NCBI RefSeq assembly: GCF_029891735.1
Contig: NZ_JANQDH010000090.1
Span: forward strand, 62,001-126,000
Length of the DNA: 64,000 bases
DNA from: Chrysosporum bergii ANA360D
GTDB taxonomy: Bacteria > Cyanobacteriota > Cyanobacteriia > Cyanobacteriales > Nostocaceae
Direction: 5' to 3'
The position numbers and the translations under genes are program-made. Positions 1 to 8,951 of this stretch are shown piece after piece (positions within the stretch are counted from its first letter, which is position 1; the number at the start of each line of letters is the position of its first letter). A model generated the notes under the pieces. It did no database searches. It was not told the origin of the DNA and saw only the letters and a list, made by a program, of their open reading frames with translations.

Positions 1-831
1 GGTGGGAGTGTAGCCTTTTTCTTGAGCAATTTTGCGTTGAGCTTTTTTAATTTTGTTCAGCTTTTCTGTTATGTGAACAGGTAGGCGAATTGTCCGACTG
101 GAAGTAGCGATCGCCCGGGTAATTCCCTGACGAATCCACCAGTAAGCGTAAGTACTAAAGCGATATCCTTTAGTGGGGTCGAATTTTTCTACTGCTCTTT
201 CTAAACCCAAAGTCCCTTCTTGAACTAAATCTAATAGTTCTAAACCACGATTTTGATATTTTTTAGCAATGGAGACTACCAAGCGCAAATTGGCTTTAAT
301 CATATGTGCTTTGGCTTGAAGTCCTTGGCTCTGTACTTGCTCTAGTTCTTCTAGTGTTAACTTGGCAATTTCTGCCCAGCGTCGCTTACCATGAGCTAAG
401 GTTGGTTTCAGATCCGGTAAATTGACCCCAGCAGTAGTAGCCCACCTTTCTAAAGAAGGGCGGTGTCCTAGTTCTGATGTTAAACGCTCTTGAACTTCAA
501 TTAATTTTAAAAATGGGGTAACGATTTCATCACCTCGCTTTGCGGCTTGGGCTAGTATATTCCGCATCCGCAAATATCGCTGTACTTTTTGTGCTTCGGC
601 AACTTCTTCATCTCGTCCTAAAAGTCGAACTCGCCCAATTTCCTGAAGATATAAACGTACTAAATCAGTACTTCTACGGTTACTGTTTGGGCTATCAATG
701 GCAGCTGTTTCTAACTCCTGAATATCATCTAGGGATAACTCACCATCATCAACCGTTAATTCTGTGTCCCAAGCCTGGCGGTACTTTTTGGCTTTCAAAC
801 CGCTATCTGTGTGAAAAGATGTTGCTGACAT
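1..831 (-). CDS. sigC: RNA polymerase sigma factor, group 2 (SigC-like), 3' part outside window
   Basis: The first 277 codons of a sigma-70 family factor, read from the ATG at 829-831 down to the window edge. Region 1.2 is visible as [20 protein letters not shown] and regions 2.1-2.4 as [20 protein letters not shown], then [19 protein letters not shown] and [17 protein letters not shown], the segments that bind core polymerase and the -10 element. Regions 3 and 4 are cut off. The N-terminal 55 residues are acidic and variable. The [19 protein letters not shown] signature is what I associate with cyanobacterial SigC. Group 2 factors are non-essential relatives of the housekeeping SigA. The family call is safe; the letter C is less so. 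In Nostoc punctiforme SigC belongs to the hormogonium sigma cascade, which may matter given the hmp locus in this window. Confidence 0.85.
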   Translation of the reverse strand, partial: MSATSFHTDSGLKAKKYRQAWDTELTVDDGELSLDDIQELETAAIDSPNSNRRSTDLVRLYLQEIGRVRLLGRDEEVAEAQKVQRYLRMRNILAQAAKRGDEIVTPFLKLIEVQERLTSELGHRPSLERWATTAGVNLPDLKPTLAHGKRRWAEIAKLTLEELEQVQSQGLQAKAHMIKANLRLVVSIAKKYQNRGLELLDLVQEGTLGLERAVEKFDPTKGYRFSTYAYWWIRQGITRAIATSSRTIRLPVHITEKLNKIKKAQRKIAQEKGYTPT

Positions 832-1300
832 AAGGTCGTCTCAATGGCTCCAGGTAACAATAGATTACGGTCAGATAATTAACTGTTGCTATTGTTCCCG
901 TGATTCAATATGAACTAACACGGTAGAGTTTTTCAGTAAAGTTTTCAAAAAAAACATACTGATGTTTTCTAACACTAATACCAGGTTTTGTTGGTTTAAC
1001 GTTAGAATTGAACCAATAGCTATTCAAATCTATATCTAGGGTTTATATGAAAAATTACTAACTCAGCATTTTCATATTATTTAACGAGATTGATCATTAT
1101 TGATGACTACTTTGTAAAAATGATGGTTATCATTGGTATAGTCACATCTACAAGGGCATAAAAGTAATATCCAGAAAATTTCTGATTTTTTTCTCAGGAA
1201 TATTGGCGAATAATCACAAGTTATCATCTGTGGTGATTCATTTACTAATATTTACTTAGAAAAAATGTCAAAATAAATTACTTTCATTGAGATTTAATAC
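832..1300. other. AT-rich intergenic region between sigma factor and gpsA
   Basis: 469 bases without a convincing ORF in any frame. It holds the upstream region of the sigma factor gene and the downstream flank of gpsA. I see no clear sigma-70 promoter pair, hairpin or repeat. Confidence 0.6.
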
Positions 1301-2233
1301 TTAGTTATACTCCGGCTTGATATCTCGTAACATTAATTCCTCTAATGCTTGTCGGGGGGTAATTTCTCCTTGCAGTAAGCGATAAACTTGCTCAGTGATG
1401 GGCACGGTAATACTGTGGTGCTGGGCGTGTCTTAATAAGACTCGGCAAGTGTTCACACCTTCGGCTGTTCCTGGTAAGTCAGCAAGAACTTCTGTTAGGG
1501 TTTTACCACTAGCCATTTGATAACCCACCTGGTAGTTACGACTGAGAGGACTGTTGCAAGTTGCTAACAAGTCCCCTAGACCGGATAAACCATAAAATGT
1601 TTCTGTATTTGCCCCCCAACTTCTGCCAATACGAATTATTTCTGTGAGTCCACGGGTAACTAAGGCGGCTTTGGCATTAGTGCCTAGATGTAAGCCGTCA
1701 CAAACACCAGCAGCGATCGCCATAATATTTTTTAATGTCCCCCCTAGTTCTACCCCTATGGGGTCGGGATTTGTGTATACCCGGAAACAAGGAGAAGAAA
1801 ATACCATCTGCACAAGTTCTGCCGCTGCTTGGTTTTGACTGGCCACTACAGTTGCTGCTGGTAATGATTGTTCAATTTCTTTTGATAGATTAGGACCTGA
1901 TAAAACCACTACCGGATGATGGGGGAAAGCTGTTTGCCAAATTTGGGAGGGTGTCAAGGTAGTTTGAGGATCTAAGCCTTTTGTAGCCGTGACAAAAATT
2001 GTGGTTGGCGACAGGGGAAATGATTGTACTTGAGAGGCTACTTCCCTCACCCCTTGCATAGAGATGGCTGATAACAATATTTGGGCATTTTGTAAAACTG
2101 TTTGTAAAGTTTGCCCTCCCCGACGCGACCACAACCGCACTTGATGACCATTTGCTGTGGCTAAATTGGCTAAAGCTACACCCCAAGCCCCTGCACCCAA
2201 AATTGCTATGGTAGTTTTTTGCACCGCGATCAT
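1301..2233 (-). CDS. gpsA: glycerol-3-phosphate dehydrogenase [NAD(P)+]
   Basis: A 310-residue cytoplasmic enzyme that reduces dihydroxyacetone phosphate to sn-glycerol 3-phosphate, the backbone of membrane lipids. The N-terminal Rossmann motif GAGAWG is at residues 13-18. The catalytic lysine lies in the ELGGTLKNIMAIAAG block (K168), followed by the C-terminal helical domain with the substrate-binding GLSGLGDLLATC segment. The length is near normal for cyanobacterial GpsA. It starts 17 bases downstream of the lipA stop on the same strand, so the two are probably co-transcribed. A 119-residue ORF over its 5' part in another frame is a shadow. Confidence 0.95.
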   Translation of the reverse strand: MIAVQKTTIAILGAGAWGVALANLATANGHQVRLWSRRGGQTLQTVLQNAQILLSAISMQGVREVASQVQSFPLSPTTIFVTATKGLDPQTTLTPSQIWQTAFPHHPVVVLSGPNLSKEIEQSLPAATVVASQNQAAAELVQMVFSSPCFRVYTNPDPIGVELGGTLKNIMAIAAGVCDGLHLGTNAKAALVTRGLTEIIRIGRSWGANTETFYGLSGLGDLLATCNSPLSRNYQVGYQMASGKTLTEVLADLPGTAEGVNTCRVLLRHAQHHSITVPITEQVYRLLQGEITPRQALEELMLRDIKPEYN

Positions 2234-2249
2234 AGTTGGTTAATATCAA

Positions 2250-3140
2250 TCAGATAGTATCAGGTATCTGGCGGGGGTAGCGTTCCATTAATGCTCTGAC
2301 TTCTTCTGCATGATAGGAACTGCGAGTTAATGGTGAAGAAACAACTTGTAAAAATCCGATTTGTTCACCAAATACCTGCCAAGTGGCAAACTGTTCTGGG
2401 GTGATAAAGTTATTAACTTGTAAGTGCTTTTGACTTGGTTGCAGGTACTGCCCAATCGTCAAAATATCACAATCTACACTTCTTAGGTCTTGCATAACTT
2501 GACGGATTTCGTCGTCAGTCTCACCTAAGCCCGCCATTATACCTGATTTGGTGTATACATGGGGAGCAATTTGGCGCGATCGCTTGAGTAATTCTAGACT
2601 GCGCTGGTAATTGCCTTGGGGACGCACCCGACGATATAAGCGCTCAATAGTTTCTGTATTATGGTTAAGTACTTCTGGGGCGGCTTGTAAAATAATTTCT
2701 AAAGCATTCCAATTACCGCACAAGTCAGGAATCAACACTTCTACTGTGGTTTGGGGTGAAACACTGCGTACTGCTTCAATACACTTGACAAACTGACTAG
2801 CACCACCATCTGGTAAATCATCCCGATTAACAGATGTAATTACTACATGATTAAGTTTCATCCGGCGCACAGCTTCCGCCAGTCGGGTTGGTTCTTTGGG
2901 GTCTAGGGGTTGGGGTTTTTTTTCAAAGTCAATATCACAGTAAGGGCAGGCACGGGTACAAGCCGGACCCATAATTAAAAATGTAGCAGTGCCTGCTTGG
3001 AAGCACTCACCTATATTAGGACAAGAGGCTTCCTCACAAACTGTATTCAGTCCCAAATCCCGCAGAACCTCTTTAACTGCGCCAACTCGCTCCCACTGGG
3101 GGGCTTTTACTCGCAACCACTTGGGTTTAACACTCACCAT
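2250..3140 (-). CDS. lipA: lipoyl synthase (radical SAM)
   Basis: A 296-residue radical-SAM enzyme that inserts two sulfur atoms into protein-bound octanoyl groups to make lipoyl cofactor. Both cluster motifs are present: the auxiliary-cluster cysteines C35, C40 and C46 ([12 protein letters not shown]) and the radical-SAM triad C61, C65 and C68 (CTRACPYC). The C-terminal RSSYHAEE segment supplies the serine ligand of the auxiliary cluster. Cyanobacteria often have two lipA copies; which one this is cannot be told here. It is first in an apparent lipA-gpsA operon and is divergent from the tRNA-Pro downstream of position 3246. Confidence 0.95.
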   Translation of the reverse strand: MVSVKPKWLRVKAPQWERVGAVKEVLRDLGLNTVCEEASCPNIGECFQAGTATFLIMGPACTRACPYCDIDFEKKPQPLDPKEPTRLAEAVRRMKLNHVVITSVNRDDLPDGGASQFVKCIEAVRSVSPQTTVEVLIPDLCGNWNALEIILQAAPEVLNHNTETIERLYRRVRPQGNYQRSLELLKRSRQIAPHVYTKSGIMAGLGETDDEIRQVMQDLRSVDCDILTIGQYLQPSQKHLQVNNFITPEQFATWQVFGEQIGFLQVVSSPLTRSSYHAEEVRALMERYPRQIPDTI

Positions 3141-3196
3141 TTACTTTGATTTTGATAATATGATGCAAGTCTCATGGTAGCAAGTAAACCTGTGAG

Positions 3197-3226
3197 TTGA
3201 TGAATTTTGATTATTTATGATATAAT
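3197..3226 (+). promoter_or_regulatory. probable sigma-70 promoter of tRNA-Pro
   Basis: TTGATG (3197-3202), an 18-base spacer and a perfect TATAAT (3221-3226). The mature tRNA 5' end follows 20 bases after the -10 box. Confidence 0.6.
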
Positions 3227-3245
3227 CACAGGAGGGTAATTTTAA

Positions 3246-3319
3246 CGGGATGTAGCGCAGCTTGGTAGCGCACTTCGTTCGGGACGAAGGGGCCGCTGGT
3301 TCAAATCCAGTCATCCCGA
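3246..3319 (+). tRNA. tRNA-Pro, anticodon CGG
   Basis: A 74-nt cloverleaf. The acceptor stem pairs CGGGATG (3246-3252) with CATCCCG (3312-3318), and the discriminator base is A3319. The anticodon stem CTTCG/CGAAG closes the loop TTCGGGA, giving anticodon CGG, which reads CCG. The T-arm contains GGTTCAAATCC. CCA is not encoded. Integrative elements often use tRNA 3' ends, and the region downstream is a variable defence region, but I found no second copy of the tRNA 3' end in the window. Confidence 0.93.
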
Positions 3320-3362
3320 TTTGTTTGGAAGATGGCGATTGGCTTCGCCAGTGCCGTAGGCG

Positions 3363-5315
3363 ATGACATCTCTTGATGAACTCTGGGACATCCTCATTAC
3401 TGAAGATGAAGGCGTAAAAATAGAAGCAAAAAAAGGCTCAGAAGTGAGTAAAAGTTGCTGGGAAACCATCAGCGCATTTTCTAATGAACCCAGTCTAGGA
3501 GGGGGTTATCTGATACTGGGGATCAAATCACCAAACGAAAGTAAAACTAATAACTATGAAATTGAAGGAATAGCAGATCCTGACAAAATAAAACAACAAT
3601 TAGCTACCCAATGCACACAAATCTTTAATATTACTATTCGTCCCCAGATAGAAACTGCTACCAAGGAAGGAAAAATTGTAATTGTTGCTTTTATTCCTGA
3701 AGTTCAACCCTCTGAAAAACCTGTTTATATTACTAGCAGAGGACTTCCCAAGGGCGCATTTAGACGCACCGCTTCAAGCGATCAAAAATGCACTGAGAGA
3801 GATATGGAACTGTTTTATAAAGAACGCAACGCCCAAACCTACGACACTACAACTATCCCAGATGCTACCCTTGATGATGTAGATCCAGAAGCGATCGCCG
3901 CTTACCGCAGACAAAGACAAGACGTAAACCCCAACGCCAGCGAACTCAATTACGATGATCAGAGATTACTTTTTGCCCTCAATGCGATCACCAAAAATCC
4001 TAACCAAAAAGGAGAATACTGCCTCACCTTTGCCGGATTAATCTTATTCGGAAATGCGATCACCCTACGACGTTACTTTCCGATGCACCGTATAGATTAC
4101 ATCCTTGTAGAAGGTAAGGAATGGGTTTCAGATCCTGATAAGCGTTATCAAAGTATCGAAATCCGTGAACCCCTATTATTAGCCATTCCCAAATTAATCA
4201 CACTTGTTCTTAACGATATCCCCAAAGCCTTTGGCCTCGCAGAAAACGAAATTCACCGCAGAGAAACCCCACTTATTCCCCGTAAAGTAATCCGAGAGGC
4301 GATAGTTAACGCTGTCATGCACCGTAACTATCGAGAACGGAGTCCCATCCAGATTATCCGCTTCTCTGATCGTTTAGAAATTCGTAATCCTGGTTATTCT
4401 CTCAAACCGACAGATGAATTTGACCAACCAGGATCAAAAACTCGTAACGAACAAATTGCCGCAGTTCTCCATGAAATAAATTTGGCAGAGACAAAAGGAT
4501 CTGGAGGTAACGTTATGTTAGAGAAAATGCGAGAAGCCAACTTAACCCTGCCTTTATTTGTTTCTAATCGGGATAGAGATGATTTTCATGTTACCCTTTT
4601 TACCCATCATCTCCTAGACGGAAATGATCTTGAATGGCTGACACAATTTAAAAACTATGGATTAAGTAATGATGAAGCCAAAGCACTCGTCGTCTTAAGA
4701 CAAATGGGAATGATTAATAATTTAATTTACCGTAAAAGCAATGATTGTGATACTCTCACCGCCAGTGACCATCTGAGACGCTTACGGGATAGCGGATTAC
4801 TGGTACAAGAACGCAAAGGATCAGCCACTTACTACACCCTTAACCCTCAGTTTCTATCAACAGAAAAATCAGAGGTAGATAACTTTAATCTAGACAGTAG
4901 TACAGTTGAGGAAGAAATCTTATCTGGACAGTCCTCAACTCCTAATCTGGACAGTAGTACAGTTGAGGAAGAAATCTTGTCTGGACAGTCCTCAACTCCT
5001 AATCTGGACAGTAGTAAACTTACACATGAACAACTGAGCCTTGATTTATTTTCTCCTACAAAAAAGGAATCTTTACAAGACAGATTAGCAAAAATAGGTG
5101 CAAGAACTCAACCACAAGAAATTAAAAATTTAATCCTTGAATTGTGTGAAATACAACCTCGCTCATCCAATGAATTAGCATCTTTATTAAACAGAAATAA
5201 AAAATATTTATTAGATAAATATTTAAAACCTTTAATTGATGATGGTTTGCTTGAATATACTAATCCTGAAAACCCAAATGATCCTCATCAGACTTATCGC
5301 ACTGTTCAAAAATAA
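3363..5315 (+). CDS. AlbA_2 domain / GHKL-ATPase family protein (putative transcriptional regulator)
   Basis: A 650-residue protein. Residues about 8-150 fit the AlbA_2 (Schlafen-AlbA-like) nucleic-acid-binding domain, seen in [20 protein letters not shown] and [10 protein letters not shown]. Residues about 300-400 match the C-terminal ATPase-like module of this family ([17 protein letters not shown], then [10 protein letters not shown]). Winged-helix-like segments follow at about 430-500 and 590-650. Between them lies a 19-residue unit ([19 protein letters not shown]) present twice plus a partial third copy. Family members are annotated as regulators or ATP-binding proteins and are common in restriction-modification and other defence loci. 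It is the first gene after tRNA-Pro and is followed by restriction-type genes and remnants, so a defence link is inferred. The exact biochemical role is unknown. Confidence 0.8.
   Translation: MTSLDELWDILITEDEGVKIEAKKGSEVSKSCWETISAFSNEPSLGGGYLILGIKSPNESKTNNYEIEGIADPDKIKQQLATQCTQIFNITIRPQIETATKEGKIVIVAFIPEVQPSEKPVYITSRGLPKGAFRRTASSDQKCTERDMELFYKERNAQTYDTTTIPDATLDDVDPEAIAAYRRQRQDVNPNASELNYDDQRLLFALNAITKNPNQKGEYCLTFAGLILFGNAITLRRYFPMHRIDYILVEGKEWVSDPDKRYQSIEIREPLLLAIPKLITLVLNDIPKAFGLAENEIHRRETPLIPRKVIREAIVNAVMHRNYRERSPIQIIRFSDRLEIRNPGYSLKPTDEFDQPGSKTRNEQIAAVLHEINLAETKGSGGNVMLEKMREANLTLPLFVSNRDRDDFHVTLFTHHLLDGNDLEWLTQFKNYGLSNDEAKALVVLRQMGMINNLIYRKSNDCDTLTASDHLRRLRDSGLLVQERKGSATYYTLNPQFLSTEKSEVDNFNLDSSTVEEEILSGQSSTPNLDSSTVEEEILSGQSSTPNLDSSKLTHEQLSLDLFSPTKKESLQDRLAKIGARTQPQEIKNLILELCEIQPRSSNELASLLNRNKKYLLDKYLKPLIDDGLLEYTNPENPNDPHQTYRTVQK
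4887..5015 (+). repeat. 57-bp in-frame tandem repeat, 2.3 copies
   Basis: Unit 1 is 4887-4943, unit 2 is 4944-5000 and a 15-base partial unit is 5001-5015. Units 1 and 2 differ at only two positions (tctaGac/tctgGac and ttAtct/ttGtct), so the duplication is recent. Because 57 is a multiple of 3, each copy adds 19 residues to the linker without breaking the frame. Confidence 0.95.
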
Positions 5316-5343
5316 ATCATATATTTATCCGCATTATGCCTAA

Positions 5344-5553
5344 ATCTGGAGAACAAAAGCTCATTCAAAGCAAGCCGCATTCTCACCTATACCCAATAAA
5401 TATGAGCGTCATGAAGATAAGTATTTTATTCCAATTGCTCAAAAATACAGAATGATTATGGATTTAGATGATCGGAGAAATAAGAACTATGGAGAGTGGT
5501 ACACCGATTCTAACCCATTATCATTGGATAAACTTAAATGGTTTGTGGGCTAG
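5344..5553 (+). pseudogene. short ORF without start, possible gene remnant
   Basis: An open stretch of 69 codons between TAA at 5341 and TAG at 5551 that translates to a protein-like sequence (KYERHEDKYFIPIAQKYRMI, then NYGEWYTDSNPL). There is no good start codon or ribosome site, and I do not recognise the family. Its composition is that of a real protein and it sits among other gene fragments, so a remnant is more likely than a functional small gene. Confidence 0.35.
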
Positions 5554-5724
5554 GTTTAAGTACACAAGCCACTCAAACACACGGCATGAAGCCGACGTTC
5601 ACCCACAACTACATAGTATCATTTATATTAAAAACTTGCAAATAGTGTTGTAAAATGATATCAGTAAATCTTACTGTCAATCATATTGGCAACTATCGCC
5701 TAATTTATCTACTGTGCTGGCAAT

Positions 5725-6006
5725 ATGAATTACACCACACATAACGCTATAGTTAATTTTATCTGGGGCATTGCTGACGATGTGCTAAGAGATGTCTATG
5801 TACGGTGAACATACAGAGATGTTATTTTATCTATAACTGTACTGCGGCGGTTGGATTGTTTACTAGAACCCAGTAAAGATGAGGTACTTAAGCTTTATCA
5901 ACAATTAAAGGCGGGAGATTTTGGACTAAATGCGATCGCTCGAGAACTGCCAATAAAATCAGGTTATGTATTTTATAATACCTCTAACTTCACATTTAAA
6001 ACTCTG
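5725..6006 (+). pseudogene. hsdM-like type I restriction methylase, 5' fragment with in-frame stop
   Basis: From the ATG at 5725 the frame reads like the N-terminal domain of type I methylase subunit HsdM: NFIWGIADDVLRDVYVR, a TGA stop at 5806-5808, then on in the same frame TYRDVILSITVLRRLDCLL, EPSKDEVLKLYQQLKAG and SGYVFYNTSNFTFKTL. These are HsdM landmarks in the right order (IWG.AD, VLRRLDC.LEP.K, FYNTS.F). HsdM similarity ends near 6006 and the frame runs on into unrelated sequence before the nuclease gene at 6102. The catalytic NPPF-type region is missing, so this is a dead fragment. A TTG-started ORF from 5851 is the second part of this remnant and not a separate gene. The comparison is from memory of the family. 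Confidence 0.7.
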
Positions 6007-6101
6007 AAAGTACCTCTATCCAATGTGGAGACTAGGTGGGGCGATCACTTTGTCCCATTGTCTGATATTCTGGAATTTGCTCCCTTGTTATTTTTTGGAC
6101 T

Positions 6102-8141
6102 ATGCAAGTTAAAAGACAACCCATTTATCAGTTCCTAGAAGGCAGAAATAAAAGTTTTGTCATCCCTGTATATCAAAGAGATTATGCCTGGAAAGTCAAC
6201 AACTGTAAAAAGCTGTGGGAAGATATTATCTATTTGCAAGATTCTGGTAAGCGCAGTCATTTTCTAGGAGCTTTAGTTAACATATACAACCATCAAGACG
6301 AATGGATGGTGATCGATGGACAGCAAAGACTAACTACCATTTCCTTACTATTGTTGGCTTTAGCCAATTACTTGAAAGACACACAAAATCAAACATCATC
6401 AGAAGCAGATTTACAAGAAGATATCTTAAATGACTACTTAATTAACAAAAGATGTACAGACAAGTCACAACGGATTAGGTTAAAGCCTAACACGAAAGAT
6501 AAATCTTACTTTCAAAGCTTATTTGATAACTTAGATATTCAAAAGAATGATTCAAATATTATTCAAAACTATCTATTTTTTTATGATAAAATATCTAGTT
6601 GCCCTATTTCAGTACATGATATATTTGAACTGTTCAAAAAATTAGAAATTGTCCATATTGAGCTTGAGAAGGATATTGATGACCCCCAATTAATTTTTGA
6701 GAGCTTAAATTCCACTGGAGTTGATTTAACAGATGGAGATTTAATCAGAAATTATATTCTCATGGGTTTAAGTCAATCAGACCAAGAACAGCTTTATAAT
6801 AACTATTGGACAAAAATCGAACAGCTTTCTGGTAATGTAGCCGATTTTATTCGTGTATTCTTGATATACACTTTGCACAAAGATATTACACAAAGTAAAA
6901 GGGCTGTTTATAATGAATTTAAGCAATATTCTAAAAATCAATTTTCCCGAGATAGTTCTAGTATCCTCCAACATCTCCTCAAGTATGCTCAAATTTATAG
7001 CTACTTTGTCAATACCTCCCAGCATCCTCATAAAGACATCAATAAGGCTCTCCATCGGTTACATTGCCTAGAGTTTACAGTATGTCATCCCTTTCTCATG
7101 GATGTATTTGACTTATTTAATCAAGGTGTTCTAGGTGCGTCTGATGTCCAGGCTATCATTCAACTAATAGAAAGTTATGCTTTTAGAAAAATCTTAGTGA
7201 ACAATTCAACCCAAGGACTAAATAAATTCTTTCTCACATTATCGAAAGAAATTAAGAAAGAACCTACTTGGGAAAAAAAATATTTTGATATTATGTCCTT
7301 TATCATTAAAAACAAGTCTGCTAGTCTCAAATTCCCATCTGACAAAGAATTTAAAGAAACACTTATCTATAAAGAAGTTTATAAGTTAACTCCTAAGAAC
7401 AGAGACTTTCTCTTTGAAAGCCTAGAGCATTATGACGCTCCTTATATTAATATTCAGGACTTGACAATTGAACATATTATGCCCCAGAAACTCACTCCTA
7501 AATGGAAACAGGTTTTAGGAGATAAGTATTCAGAAATTCATGGCAAATATTTACATACTCTGGGTAATTTGAGTTTAACAGCAAAAAATAGTAGCTTATC
7601 TAATAAAGACTTTAAGAGTAAACAGAAAATTGACTATGAAACCAGTAAGATAAGTTTAAGTTGTGAATTAAAAAATATTGAAGAGTGGAATGAAAACTCT
7701 ATTGTCAACCGGGCTAATGTACTAGCAGAAAAAGCAGTTAAAATATGGAAGTATCCAGAATCAAGTTTTACTAAAGATGTTGAGGAAGATAAAATTTATG
7801 ACTTGAATAAAGAAATAGACTTTCGTGGGACTAAGCCTAAAACTTTAGTTGTAGGAGAGGATAAATATAAAATCAAAACCTGGCGAGAGGTAGTGAAAAA
7901 AATCTGTGAAATTTTGTTCAATGAATCTCCAACAGAATTTAAGTCAATCATGACTAGTGCAGAACTAAGTCGATACTTTTCCAATCAGAAAGACAATTCA
8001 AAATTAAGATCACCCATAGAATTTACAGATTTATATTTTGTGGAAAGTCATGGAAGTTCTAATTATATTGTCGCTTTCTGCTGTAAATTATGTGAGAAAT
8101 TAGATTTTAATATTGAAAACATTTCTATAGAAATCTTTTAA
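6102..8141 (+). CDS. GmrSD-like DUF262/DUF1524 endonuclease (type IV restriction family)
   Basis: A 679-residue protein. The N-terminal DUF262 (GmrS-type ParB-like) domain shows FVIPVYQRDYAW (19-30) and the nucleotide-binding signature DGQQRLTT (72-79). The DUF1524 (GmrD-type, His-Me finger nuclease) domain shows EHIMPQ with H458, then LGNLSLTAKNSSLSNKDF. A further C-terminal domain of about 120 residues (GTKPKTLVVGEDKYKIKTWR onward) is an extension found in some members. Relatives cut modified, often glucosylated, phage DNA; substrate specificity is not readable here. All expected catalytic motifs are present, so the gene looks functional. It lies between fragments of hsdM and an hsdR-like gene, as if it were cargo of a decayed type I locus. 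Confidence 0.85.
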   Translation: MQVKRQPIYQFLEGRNKSFVIPVYQRDYAWKVNNCKKLWEDIIYLQDSGKRSHFLGALVNIYNHQDEWMVIDGQQRLTTISLLLLALANYLKDTQNQTSSEADLQEDILNDYLINKRCTDKSQRIRLKPNTKDKSYFQSLFDNLDIQKNDSNIIQNYLFFYDKISSCPISVHDIFELFKKLEIVHIELEKDIDDPQLIFESLNSTGVDLTDGDLIRNYILMGLSQSDQEQLYNNYWTKIEQLSGNVADFIRVFLIYTLHKDITQSKRAVYNEFKQYSKNQFSRDSSSILQHLLKYAQIYSYFVNTSQHPHKDINKALHRLHCLEFTVCHPFLMDVFDLFNQGVLGASDVQAIIQLIESYAFRKILVNNSTQGLNKFFLTLSKEIKKEPTWEKKYFDIMSFIIKNKSASLKFPSDKEFKETLIYKEVYKLTPKNRDFLFESLEHYDAPYINIQDLTIEHIMPQKLTPKWKQVLGDKYSEIHGKYLHTLGNLSLTAKNSSLSNKDFKSKQKIDYETSKISLSCELKNIEEWNENSIVNRANVLAEKAVKIWKYPESSFTKDVEEDKIYDLNKEIDFRGTKPKTLVVGEDKYKIKTWREVVKKICEILFNESPTEFKSIMTSAELSRYFSNQKDNSKLRSPIEFTDLYFVESHGSSNYIVAFCCKLCEKLDFNIENISIEIF

Positions 8142-8175
8142 TTGCAGAATAAATTGATGCTTATAGGAGAGGGGA

Positions 8176-8274
8176 ATGAAAATAGTTATAGATACTAATA
8201 TTTTAGTATCTGCGGGAATTTCTGGTAAAAAAACAGAATATATTATTGCTTGGATTATCTCTCAACGAAGCTAA
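8176..8274 (+). pseudogene. PIN-domain gene, N-terminal stub
   Basis: 32 codons from ATG 8176 to TAA 8272-8274, preceded by a strong ribosome site (GGAGAGGGG). The protein starts MKIVIDTNILVSAGISGKK, the classic N-terminus of PIN ribonucleases (VIDTN with the first catalytic Asp). A PIN domain needs about 130 residues, so this is a truncated toxin-type gene. The frame fuses into a different fragment near 8249. Confidence 0.6.
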
Positions 8275-8383
8275 AAAACCCGATTTACCGGATACAGAAG
8301 GTTTAGCACAGGCGAAAAAATACGCCGAAAAATTAAAAACTCGCTTTGGGGCTATTCCCTTTGAGGATAAAAGCAGTACGTAG
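8249..8383 (+). pseudogene. hsdR-like fragment (type I restriction subunit)
   Basis: A frame overlapping the end of the PIN stub reads LSLNEAKKPDLPDTEGLAQA then KKYAEKLKTRFGAIPF and stops at TAG 8381-8383. EAK....TEG..QAK.YAEKL..RF is the nuclease-domain pattern of type I R subunits, including the E-x-K catalytic pair. Only about 44 codons remain. Together with the hsdM fragment at 5725 it points to a former type I restriction-modification operon. Related helicase-nuclease families share this pattern, so the exact parent is uncertain. Confidence 0.5.
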
Positions 8384-8808
8384 AAAGCCCGATACTATAA
8401 ACCTGGGTGCGACAAAATCATCATTAAAAATCAACAACGCCAAATAAACCTACACCTGTGAGCTTAAATGCTGGCTACTGTCAGCACACCACCGGGAATA
8501 TATCATGAAGGAATTAAACAAAGTTAACCAAACGTTACTTATTTTATCATCTCTAACGGCTGAAACCCCTATGATTACGTTAATTTGTAAAAAAAATTGT
8601 AAAAAAATTAATTTATAGCTTTACATATGTTATTGTTTGTATTATCTTAATGTTGTGTGTTGTGTTGTACTTTTAATATGCCCACCCAGTTTTCAGGAGC
8701 CACTGAAAGGGTGTGGAAAAAGTCTTGGGCGAACATAGTTCCCTGATACACAAGCAATATCCTCCAAGCCTGGAGTAACGAAAAAGCCAAATTTTTAACT
8801 TGCGTAAG
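8384..8808. other. gene-free stretch in defence region
   Basis: 425 AT-rich bases with no supportable ORF. It includes short T/G-rich simple sequence (8650-8672) and lies between the hsdR-like fragment and the TnpB tail. It is probably decayed sequence. Confidence 0.5.
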
Positions 8809-8951
8809 TTATCTTCCCAGAAAAAACTTATCACTGCGAGAATTGCAGTTATGAGACGGACAGGGATCTAAATACCGCAATTGATTTATCGCGTTTGGCT
8901 AAGGCGTGAAAGCTTACGGAGGGATAACTGCTCCCATGCTCCCGTTGAAGT
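8809..8951 (+). pseudogene. TnpB (IS200/IS605-type) transposase, degenerate C-terminal end
   Basis: The frame ending at TGA 8907-8909 reads KTYHCENCSYETDRDLNTAI then DLSRLAKA: the second half of the TnpB zinc ribbon (CxxC) and the conserved DRDLN(T/A)A motif with the last RuvC aspartate. A frameshift later, the usual TnpB tail AYGGITAPMLPLK continues to TAA near 8951. The upstream frame is broken by a stop at about 8806, and no TnpA or full TnpB is present. This is a dead mobile-element tail marking past insertion in this region. Confidence 0.65.

Noticed and set aside
5851-6138. Separate 95-residue gene starting at TTG 5851
   Set aside because: Its first half is the continuation of the HsdM-like fragment from 5725 in the same frame; the second half is read-through into the next gene.
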